From Chryseobacterium sp. IHB B 17019 (GTDB lineage: Bacteria; Bacteroidota; Bacteroidia; Flavobacteriales; Weeksellaceae), in contig NZ_CP013293.1 in the NCBI RefSeq assembly GCF_001456155.1, forward strand, positions 2,108,001-2,172,000: DNA of 64,000 bases, given 5' to 3'. Positions 17,971 through 25,198 of this stretch are shown piece by piece. The notes beneath the pieces were generated by a model. It did not search any database. It was given only the letters and a program-made list of their open reading frames with translations, and was not told the origin of the DNA. Numbering within the stretch: the first letter of the stretch is position 1; every line of letters starts with the position of its first letter. Both the position numbers and the translations under genes were made by a program.

Positions 17971-19857
17971 ATGAGAAAATTAATTTTACTTTTATCCTAT
18001 ATATTATTAGGCTTAACATATATTAATGCACAGTGCCCAAATGGTGATGCAGAATTAAACAATTTGAGCAACTGGCAGACTTATGTTGGCAACAATACAA
18101 CCGGTACACTGAATTTGTCAACTTTTACCGCTGGTTTATCCCCTGTTCAACATGCAGTTGTGACTGCTGGTAATGATCCGGTAGTTGGAGCGGCCATCCC
18201 AATGGTGGGAGAAGGTAACTATTCTTTCAAACTGGGAAACACGACAGCTCAAAGAGGGGCAGAAATTATGTCATATACTTTTACAGCTGGAAGTTCTTTA
18301 TCCTTTATGTATGCTTTAGTTTTACAAGGTGCTCATTCTGAATCTTCAATTAATGGTTTTTTTAGTTTTTGGATCAGTACAACTAATGATCTTGCCAGCA
18401 GTACAGCACCAGGCAATCTGATAGGAACTCCTTACAAAGTTAACGGCAATAATAACATATTTGATCCTTTTCTTCGGTCAATGACTTATATGGGAGATAA
18501 CCTTTCTTATAAGGAATGGCAAACACAGTGCGTTAACATCCCTTCTCAATATATCGGACAGCAACTTACCATCTACTTTGCAACGGCTGATTGTACAGAT
18601 GGTGGCCATTTTGGTTATGCTTATATTGATGCGCTTTGTAAACCGGTTCCTCCCACACCTGTTATCACCGGACCTTCTGTGGTCTGCAATATTGATGACC
18701 AGATTCTTTTTAGTGGCAGCAGGACTGTAAATGAAACTCAATATTTTTGGATGGCCCAGGAATGTGATGCTTCCGGTAACCCGATTGGAAGTCCTCCTTT
18801 GGCAATAATACAAACCGGACTCGTTGGTAGTTTTAACCTACAATCCGCTATACCTAATTTACAGAATGGTCATTATTATAAAGTTACACTTAAGGTTCGT
18901 AATTGTGGCAGCAATTGGGTAGAAACCTATAAAATCGTTAAAATTGATTATCCTCCCATCAATACGAGCAATAAAGTTATCTGTTGCGGATCAAGCGTTG
19001 CATTAAAAGCTAACGTTACCTTTGCAGGCAATGGTACAGCAACCAACTATAAATGGTATGATGAAACCGGCAATTTTATCGGTAATGGGACTATCTCGTG
19101 GTCTGGATCAACTATAGGTGGTCCGTTCATTTCTACTAACACGATTTCAGTAACTCCTACAAGGAGTACAAAGTACCGTATTGTGTATGAATATAATGGC
19201 TGCAAAAACCAGCAATGGGTTTATGTTACTGCTATTCAAAATGTAAGGGGAGCTTTCGCCTGTGTAACCTATAATAATTGTACGGGATCAGGCACGGTTA
19301 GGTTTGATCCATGGATCAAGCTTTGCGGCAGTGAAGCTGAGCTTGGTTCAGATTACAGCTTCCATATGCAACAAGCTGTCAACAGCATTCAGTATTCCTG
19401 GAGTACAGGCAGCACATCCGATACTTCTTCCGTTACTGGAAACAATACTTATACCGTGACAGTAACCAGTGTTTGTGGAAGCCAAACTGCAACAGTGAAA
19501 CCACCTGTTTTTACCGGAGCCTTTCCAGGTTTATTTATACCTACTGGAATGACTGTTAGCAATCCGTTTGTAATTTATAATACATTAATGAATCAATATG
19601 CTGTTCCTGCGTACAATGCTTATGCCTACGAGCTTAGTGTATATGATCGTTGGGGAACCCGTGTTTATTACAAGTATGAAACAACATGTTTAGGGTTTTA
19701 TAATGGGCAGATCAGATGGGACGGCAGATACACGCCTGATGCGAATGGCAATCCTGGCCCCTACGTTAATATTCCGGGAGTATATATGTGGAAATTAAAG
19801 TTGACCAATTGCAGTGGAACACAAAATTATCAAGGAGATGTAAGCTTTATTCAATAA
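17971..19857 (+). CDS. Large secreted protein with gliding-associated (T9SS type B) C-terminus
   Basis: Exported surface protein of 628 aa. Signal peptide 1-20 ends in INAQ. The N-terminal third resembles a carbohydrate- or adhesin-type jelly-roll region, the centre has Ig/PKD-like repeats rich in Thr, Ser and Asn with several Cys pairs (CCGSSVALKA, for example), and the last 100 residues match the CHU_C type B sorting domain (YELSVYDRWGTRVYY, then IRWDGRYTPDANG, GVYMWKLKLTNC). Proteins of this kind are anchored at or released from the cell surface. It follows a type A cargo gene by 12 bp. A strong terminator follows. Confidence 0.88.
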   Translation: MRKLILLLSYILLGLTYINAQCPNGDAELNNLSNWQTYVGNNTTGTLNLSTFTAGLSPVQHAVVTAGNDPVVGAAIPMVGEGNYSFKLGNTTAQRGAEIMSYTFTAGSSLSFMYALVLQGAHSESSINGFFSFWISTTNDLASSTAPGNLIGTPYKVNGNNNIFDPFLRSMTYMGDNLSYKEWQTQCVNIPSQYIGQQLTIYFATADCTDGGHFGYAYIDALCKPVPPTPVITGPSVVCNIDDQILFSGSRTVNETQYFWMAQECDASGNPIGSPPLAIIQTGLVGSFNLQSAIPNLQNGHYYKVTLKVRNCGSNWVETYKIVKIDYPPINTSNKVICCGSSVALKANVTFAGNGTATNYKWYDETGNFIGNGTISWSGSTIGGPFISTNTISVTPTRSTKYRIVYEYNGCKNQQWVYVTAIQNVRGAFACVTYNNCTGSGTVRFDPWIKLCGSEAELGSDYSFHMQQAVNSIQYSWSTGSTSDTSSVTGNNTYTVTVTSVCGSQTATVKPPVFTGAFPGLFIPTGMTVSNPFVIYNTLMNQYAVPAYNAYAYELSVYDRWGTRVYYKYETTCLGFYNGQIRWDGRYTPDANGNPGPYVNIPGVYMWKLKLTNCSGTQNYQGDVSFIQ

Positions 19858-19878
19858 TTATATTAATTTACATTTTTA

Positions 19879-19907
19879 AGCCCGGCATTCTGTGTCGGGC
19901 TTTTTTT
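19879..19907 (+). terminator. Intrinsic terminator
   Basis: AGCCCGGCA (19879-19887) pairs with TGTCGGGCT (19893-19901) and is followed by seven T residues. It ends the operon of the two T9SS cargo genes. Confidence 0.9.
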
Positions 19908-20004
19908 AGTGCTTGTCTCTTTATCTTTCTTCATTAATTTAGCATAAAAGTTTTATAAACTCAGCATCACAGCAAAATTCTAAATTAAAGGATTCTGCAA
20001 TCCC

Positions 20005-21279
20005 CTATTTAGTCTCAAAGAGCATCATCCATCTTGAATCCTGATGAATTACTTCGAATTCAGGCATCTTTTGAAGAGATATTTTATCAAGTTTGTTTCT
20101 TAAATTAAGCAGATTCAGAAAATCCAACGAAATATCTTTATACTTCTGGTTATCCTTAACTTTTGTGGCTATTCTAGAAAAAAGTTTAGCTGCTTCCAGG
20201 CTTTCCTCGTCGGTCATGCCGTCAGCAAAAGTTGAAGCTGAGTTATAGCTATCATAAGTGCGTTGAAAATCGCCAGCTTTATAGGCTGCTTTTGCTGTAT
20301 TAATCAATGCCTTTACAGTGTCCTTTATCTGTTTACGAGCCTGAATATATTCCTGCTTTGTCGGCGTCTTGTAGGCAAAACCGTAGCTAAGAGCATAAAT
20401 TTCTAAGCTTGGCAATCCAATTTTTTTCCTTTCCTGATTCGTATTCCACTCCTGATTAATATCACGAAAGCTACTCGCCATTCCATTTGAAGTCCAGTTT
20501 ACCTGCGTGCCATATTCTTGTAAATAATTCAGATTGCAAAGAACCCTGTCAGAAAGAAATGCGTAGTTTTCCAGATTTACTTCTTTGCTTTCGATCAAGG
20601 GTTTCATTTTTTCCAGGACTTTCCTTTGAAAGGAAACATCATGGTCTGCATGCTGCACAATGAGCCAAAGATTATTCTGCCCGTCCTTACCTATGTCTGA
20701 AAGCTTTGGCCATCCATAAGTTCCGACGATATTTTTTGCTTCAAGCCAGTTTTTTTGATCCGATTCTCTAATATCCTGATCAATTTTCTCTAATTCTTTT
20801 GCATCTTTAGTCTGTACTTTCTTATACCGAAGCTGTTGGTCTGAAATTACCATCAGGTTTATTTTTCGCCTCAAGGCAGGATTTTTAAGTTTCTTTTCAT
20901 ACTCCCTTTCTTTCTTTACGGCTTTTGCCACAAGTGTATTCCACATTAACGGATCTGAATTTTTTATGTACTCAAAATAAGGATCAATCATTAACCAAAG
21001 AGATTCTGTCCAGCCATTATCTAAGGCTAATTGTAGGTAATATCCCGATCTTTTTGCATTTCCACTGAGAGCATAAACTCCCGCTGCTTTATAGGCATTA
21101 GATGCATCCGGAGTTCTGACTTTAAAGGCCGCTTCGTAGCTCGGGATCGCCTTGCCATAATCTTTTTGAAGATGGTACAGGCTTGCTCTTGCAAGCTCTG
21201 CTTCTGCGGAGAGATTTGACTGTGCAAAAGCATTTATATTCAACACGATAGCTATGAAAAGACACATCAGATATTTCAT
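20005..21279 (-). CDS. Secreted TPR protein with DUF6624-like region
   Basis: Exported protein of 424 aa. Signal peptide 1-19 ends in NAFAQ. Residues about 22-110 form tetratricopeptide-like helices (AELARASLYHLQKDYGKAIPSYE). The middle holds a DUF6624-like block: NIVGTYGWPKLSDIGKDGQN, VQHADHDVSFQRKVLEKM and AFLSDRVLCNLNYLQEYGTQV, a pattern of His, Asp and Arg found in a family of unknown function. More TPR-like helices close the protein. It is convergent with the T9SS genes and its promoter region lies alone upstream. Confidence 0.78.
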   Translation of the reverse strand: MKYLMCLFIAIVLNINAFAQSNLSAEAELARASLYHLQKDYGKAIPSYEAAFKVRTPDASNAYKAAGVYALSGNAKRSGYYLQLALDNGWTESLWLMIDPYFEYIKNSDPLMWNTLVAKAVKKEREYEKKLKNPALRRKINLMVISDQQLRYKKVQTKDAKELEKIDQDIRESDQKNWLEAKNIVGTYGWPKLSDIGKDGQNNLWLIVQHADHDVSFQRKVLEKMKPLIESKEVNLENYAFLSDRVLCNLNYLQEYGTQVNWTSNGMASSFRDINQEWNTNQERKKIGLPSLEIYALSYGFAYKTPTKQEYIQARKQIKDTVKALINTAKAAYKAGDFQRTYDSYNSASTFADGMTDEESLEAAKLFSRIATKVKDNQKYKDISLDFLNLLNLRNKLDKISLQKMPEFEVIHQDSRWMMLFETK

Positions 21280-21496
21280 GTACCTAAGTTAATTAATTTT
21301 TATATAAATAGGTTTGATTTAAGTTAAAACCATATCTATACGTACGTTCTGAGCATATAAATATCTGAATATTTCATTAAAAAAATAATAGAGCTTACAG
21401 TATAAGCTCTATTATTTTAATTCTCCTCTTACATCTTCTTTTCAAATTATATCATTATTCCGGAGAACTCTTTAATGATTTAATATTTTTGTTGTA

Positions 21497-22312
21497 CTAT
21501 CTAATTCTTTCAAGATTTAAAAGATACATTCCGTTTCCTGCACCTGGATTAAATACCGATGCCACCATTGTCAAAAAAATCCTATAATTTTCACCAGTAC
21601 CTGTGCATACCTGATAGTTGATAAATTCACCAGCACTGGCGCCTCCCCTATAGAATTGGGTATAGGTTGTAGTCAAATTTACAATTTCAGTATCACCTTG
21701 ATTGATCCCGCTGGTAGCAACTTGAAATCCTGCTACACTTGAATTAGGAATTGAGGCACCTGTATTACTTCTTAGCAAAATACTTCCCTCATTTACGGTA
21801 CCATTGTGTCTTACACAGATACTCCCAAGACAGGTTTCGCTTGCTGCAGATCCAGCTGGTGTATTAGGAGTATAAGAATTTACCTGTACAACCGCAGCAC
21901 CCGTACTGCCTTGTACTGCTACACATCCCCAATTTGGAGCGGCAGGGGTTCCAATATTTGTCTGCAGACATTTGCTGGTAATAGAATAAATCATTAATCC
22001 CGTTGCCGGTAAAGCGATAGCATCTCTTTGTGTATTAGTCATACGTGGAGGAAGAAATCCCTTGCTGGTTGTATTAACCTCAACAGAAGATGAGGAATCC
22101 GGAGCAATAGTACCTACACCTAAACGTCCTTCAGGAGTTATTATTACATCATTTGTCTGCTGAATGGCCGTTGGAGTTCCTGTAGTAGGATTATCTTTTG
22201 CACCATCGATGTGTAAAGGGCCTTGTGGGTTGGAAGTCAGAATACCAACCTGACCTGTTACAAACGCATTTCCTGCAATCAGAAACATTAAAAGGAGGAT
22301 GTTGTTTTTCAT
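21497..22312 (-). CDS. Secreted QVGI-type protein (paralogue of 60550 and 61408)
   Basis: Exported protein of 271 aa, function unknown. Signal peptide 1-20, then QVGILTSNPQGPLHIDGAKD, the start of a family that has several copies in this window. The block NPQGPLHIDGAKDNPTTGTP is nearly the same as in the gene at 60550. A low-complexity middle (LPATGLMIYSITSKCLQTN) resembles phage tail-fibre-like stalk segments, and the last 130 residues look like a beta-sandwich. Its promoter at 22480-22537 shares a conserved upstream box with the distant paralogues, so they probably form one regulon. Confidence 0.8.
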   Translation of the reverse strand: MKNNILLLMFLIAGNAFVTGQVGILTSNPQGPLHIDGAKDNPTTGTPTAIQQTNDVIITPEGRLGVGTIAPDSSSSVEVNTTSKGFLPPRMTNTQRDAIALPATGLMIYSITSKCLQTNIGTPAAPNWGCVAVQGSTGAAVVQVNSYTPNTPAGSAASETCLGSICVRHNGTVNEGSILLRSNTGASIPNSSVAGFQVATSGINQGDTEIVNLTTTYTQFYRGGASAGEFINYQVCTGTGENYRIFLTMVASVFNPGAGNGMYLLNLERIR

Positions 22313-22479
22313 AATAATTTTAAAAACTAATTAATTATACTCTTATTTATATTAAGCTGAAATTTTATTTGTTGCGAAAATCAGATTAATAAGCTTCTAA
22401 AGGATGGATAGCAAACAAAAAACTAGATTTGATATGAATAAATTTGTAATTCATTTTGAAAGATTTCTGCTAAAGACCA

Positions 22480-22537
22480 CAAAAGTAGTTTTCATAATGT
22501 TATGCAGAAAGCTAATACCTTGTCATTTTCCTGAAAA
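22480..22537 (-). promoter_or_regulatory. Regulon promoter copy 4 (TTTTC..GAAAA box, 38 nt, -7)
   Basis: On the minus strand: palindrome TTTTCAGGAAAA (plus 22526-22537), 38 nt, then -7 element TACTTTTG (plus 22480-22487). A GTATT box lies between them at plus 22514-22518. The same three parts with the same 38-nt gap occur at 60023, 60457 and 62477. The leader to the gene start at 22312 would be about 160 nt, much longer than in the other copies. Confidence 0.65.
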
Positions 22538-22746
22538 CGGATAGTTATTTTAGTTTATAATGTTATTGATTTTCAACTGATTGAATAGTAAATTCTAATT
22601 CATACTGTATTTATTGAACGATCTTGAACAAATGAAGACCTATTCTATTCTAATAAGAATATTACAAGAAAAAAATGATTTTGAGTAATAGGTTGTAAGA
22701 TTTTGGAACTAGCTGGAGCTTCGTTCAAAGTCAGTTTTTTCGGAAA

Positions 22747-23085
22747 ATGATTTTATACAAAATCTTCTGCTTTAAAGGAGCACAAATCAAAATTAGAGCT
22801 TACAAAATGCTGGAAAAGCAAACGTCAACAACAAATAATTATGATATATCCATAATTTTTATTCTACAAGCAGTCGGGCATAAAGCCACAGGCAATAATG
22901 GGTCCACAGGTTCTTATATCTTACAGGAATCTGACGGAGGATTCATATTGTTAAGTGATTCCGCATCTTCCAACAACTTTAGTGTAACCGATACCAATTA
23001 TGCGGCAGGATCCGGAGATTACTGGCTTTTAAAACTTCTTCCTTCATTGGAAATAGGGTGGATACCAGATACTGGTCAACGATAA
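22747..23085 (+). pseudogene. Remnant of a repeat-type secreted protein
   Basis: A 112-codon open frame whose second half (GSTGSYILQESDGGFILLSDSA, then GSGDYWLLKL) resembles the repeating unit of long T9SS cargo proteins in which each repeat reads like T-x-DGGYIL-x-G-x-S and DYW-x-VKLD. The first half matches nothing, there is no signal peptide, and the rest of the repeats and the sorting domain are missing. It is most likely the decayed piece of a larger gene. A terminator follows at 23148. Confidence 0.5.
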
Positions 23086-23147
23086 ATCATACACATTAAC
23101 GATTCTAAAAACACAGTTCGTTACAAAACAAACTTTTGTTCCCATTA

Positions 23148-23173
23148 AACCTCCTAAAATTAGGAGGTTTTTA
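23148..23173 (+). terminator. Intrinsic terminator
   Basis: AACCTCCTA (23148-23156) pairs with TAGGAGGTT (23161-23169), followed by a T run. It probably belonged to the gene of which 22747-23085 is the remnant. Confidence 0.7.
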
Positions 23174-23288
23174 CTGTTAATCTTGCTAAATTCTTAGTGT
23201 ATTATAAAATTAATAAACTATGGGTTTCTTACTCAATTAAAATTATTGATTTCTCAAAAATACGCTTAAGTTATAGTTTAATCTTGTC

Positions 23289-24149
23289 TTACAATAACTC
23301 ACCCATCCCGAATACCGTCAGCCCTTTCGCAAACTGTTCGGCTACAGCCTGATTGGCGGCTTCTATGTATTGGCCTGTTATGGGATCAACTACGGTGCGT
23401 AGCGGTCGGGTGCCTTTTGGGGTACCGATCAGTTTTACAATGGTGTCGGCAACATCCTGCGGGTTAGGGTTCTTGGCCTGCATCTCTCCACCCAATGCGG
23501 TTACCATTTTGTTGGGAATATCGGCAATGGCGCTATATCCATCAAATACTCCCTGATCAGATGCAGGGTTGTTCTTTTGCTGCATTTCGGTAGGGAAAGC
23601 GCCCGGCTCTACAATAGCCACGTCAATGCCTAAGCGCTTTACCTCGTAATGCAGACCTTCACTTATTCCTTCCAGTGCAAATTTGGAGGCTGCATACATG
23701 GTGGCGAAAGGGAACGATACCCGCCCAAAGCCACTGGTTACGTTAATGATAAGCCCATCAGCCTGTTTTCGCATGGTAGGTAACACCTGTTTCATTAGTC
23801 GCCAAGGGGCATAAACGTTGATATCAAAGGTGGTGTGCACATCGGCCGTAGTAAAGCTCTCGGCTACACCGGTCATCCCATAACCGGCATTGTTCACCAG
23901 CACATCAATAGTGCCTTCTTTTTCCAAAATGGTGTCAACGGCCTGCTTCACACTCTCATCGTCGGTCAGAGTAACATCTAAAACGGTCACGTTCTCCACT
24001 GCCGCAAGAGCAGCTGCTTTATCGGCATTACGGCCCTGGGTGTTGCGCATCGTGGCGTATACTTTGTTCCCTAAGGCAGCTACGCTGTGGGCGGTAAGCC
24101 AGCCAAAACCACTATTTGTTCCGGTTATCAGTACAATTTTTTTGCTCAT
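23289..24149 (-). CDS. Short-chain dehydrogenase/reductase
   Basis: NAD(P)-dependent oxidoreductase of 286 aa with a Rossmann fold: cofactor motif TGTNSGFG (10-17), NNAG, catalytic Ser in NVTSGFGRVSFP and YAASK (Tyr and Lys). The TMRN at the end of beta2 suggests NADPH. The substrate is unknown. Its codons are visibly richer in G and C than those of the neighbours, a sign of transfer. The promoter carries the palindrome TTTACCAAATGGTAAA just upstream of the -33 element, matched by one before the Crp-type gene next door, so that regulator very probably activates it. Confidence 0.92.
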   Translation of the reverse strand: MSKKIVLITGTNSGFGWLTAHSVAALGNKVYATMRNTQGRNADKAAALAAVENVTVLDVTLTDDESVKQAVDTILEKEGTIDVLVNNAGYGMTGVAESFTTADVHTTFDINVYAPWRLMKQVLPTMRKQADGLIINVTSGFGRVSFPFATMYAASKFALEGISEGLHYEVKRLGIDVAIVEPGAFPTEMQQKNNPASDQGVFDGYSAIADIPNKMVTALGGEMQAKNPNPQDVADTIVKLIGTPKGTRPLRTVVDPITGQYIEAANQAVAEQFAKGLTVFGMGELL

Positions 24150-24173
24150 CTTTATTATTATTTAATGAATATG

Positions 24174-24218
24174 CAAATATTGAAAATAGTGACACAAAAA
24201 CATTTACCAAATGGTAAA
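24174..24218 (-). promoter_or_regulatory. SDR promoter with Crp-type operator
   Basis: On the minus strand: TTACCATTTGGTAA palindrome (plus 24204-24217), directly followed by a TTTTTG -33 element (plus 24195-24200) and a TATTTG -7-like element (plus 24174-24179). The operator centre lies near -42 from the expected start, the position of class II activator sites. Confidence 0.65.
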
Positions 24219-24226
24219 AAATACCT

Positions 24227-24796
24227 TTAATGGATACTACGGCGTATACGACTTAACGACTGCTGGGTGACTCCCAGGTAAGAGGCCACGTAGGAAAGCG
24301 GGATACGGTTGATGAGGTTGGGAAAAGCTTTGATGAACGACAGGTAACGCGTCGTGGCATCTTCTGAAACCAGTGGGCTGCGCCGCTCCATGGCCAGCGT
24401 AAGGCATTTTTTGACCATCTTTGCCTTCATCATTTCCCAGCCAACAATGGTGTTAGAAATTTCATCCCAATCCTTTTTATTAAAAACAAGTACTTTGCAG
24501 TCGGTAACAGCCTGCACATATTCCGAGGCCGCGATCTGTGATTCGAACTTTTCGTTATCGACTACAAAATTGCCTTCGTCCACAAAATAATTGGTAATCT
24601 CTTCACTCTTGTTGTTATAATAACAAAAACGAAACACGCCTTCCAGCACGAACGCCACATAACGGGGAACCTTTCCGGCTTCCGACAGGTAATCATGTTT
24701 TTTGAGTTCGAGCATTTCAACCTTGCTCACTAAAAATTCGATCTGCTGTTTGTTCAGGTCACCAAATTGCAGGATAAGATTTATCATCGCTTCCAT
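24227..24796 (-). CDS. Crp/Fnr family transcriptional regulator
   Basis: Regulator of 189 aa from MEAMINLILQFG at 24796; an open extension to 24829 is unlikely because the promoter lies within it. Residues about 5-125 form the cyclic-nucleotide-binding-like beta-barrel (KVPRYVAFVLEGVFRFCYYN), and the C-terminal helix-turn-helix is RIPLSYVASYLGVTQQSLSRIRR. Glutamate and arginine needed for cAMP binding are not in their usual places, so the ligand is probably different. Like the adjacent SDR gene it has a palindromic TTACC-GGTAA operator in its promoter, which suggests self-activation. It is rich in G and C compared with the neighbours. Confidence 0.9.
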   Translation of the reverse strand: MEAMINLILQFGDLNKQQIEFLVSKVEMLELKKHDYLSEAGKVPRYVAFVLEGVFRFCYYNNKSEEITNYFVDEGNFVVDNEKFESQIAASEYVQAVTDCKVLVFNKKDWDEISNTIVGWEMMKAKMVKKCLTLAMERRSPLVSEDATTRYLSFIKAFPNLINRIPLSYVASYLGVTQQSLSRIRRSIH

Positions 24797-24802
24797 TACG
24801 TA

Positions 24803-24844
24803 AAGATAATCTATGGCGCAAAGCACCAAATTACCATATGGTAA
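24803..24844 (-). promoter_or_regulatory. Crp-type gene promoter with perfect palindromic operator
   Basis: TTACCATATGGTAA (24831-24844) is a perfect 14-bp palindrome. On the minus strand it is directly followed by a TTTG -33 element, an 18-nt spacer and TATCTTTA as the -7 element, a few bases before the ATG at 24796. The operator sits just upstream of the -33 element exactly as in the SDR promoter. Confidence 0.7.
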
Positions 24845-25121
24845 AAAATAGGATTAGTTAAGTTGTTCAATTTATAATTTTCTTTCCGAACAAAATATTG
24901 ATCCGAAGGCAGATCATACATGCTCACATATGAACAGAATGGAACAAAACACAATAGACCAATTGCATGACCGTCGATTTAGCAATTAGGTTTATATTTC
25001 CTACGTCATTTGGCTTATCATATATCCTCTTAGATTAATTTTCAGATCTAGTTAAAGAAAAGCTAAAATAATTTAATCATCTGATAGTCAAAAAATAAAA
25101 AATAAAATTAAAGAAAGTATA
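24845..25121. other. Intergenic stretch without recognised feature
   Basis: AT-rich sequence between the Crp-type promoter and the element boundary. No open frame of note, hairpin or promoter stands out. Confidence 0.5.
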
Positions 25122-25139
25122 TTATTTCCCGATACAGAA
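25122..25139. repeat. Candidate attR (left junction)
   Basis: Matches the last 18 bases of mnmE with two mismatches; the 11-bp core TTCCCGATACA is identical and in direct orientation. It marks the distal junction of the element. Confidence 0.65.
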
Positions 25140-25175
25140 AGTATTTCACACCATATTTAGTGATGTTTTACGGAA

Positions 25176-25194
25176 TTAGTATCCCAATTAGTAA
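25176..25194. repeat. Subterminal repeat, left copy
   Basis: TTAGTATCCCAATTAGTAA, matched by TTAGTATCACAATTAGTAA at 38852-38870 (one mismatch, direct orientation). Each contains two TTAGTA units. Its place just inside the element end suggests a recombinase or excisionase arm site. Confidence 0.55.
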
Positions 25195-25198
25195 AAAT

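Noticed and set aside
23289..24829. SDR and Crp-type genes as part of the mnmE element
   Set aside because: They lie outside the left repeat and differ in base composition from the element in the opposite direction (richer in G+C).
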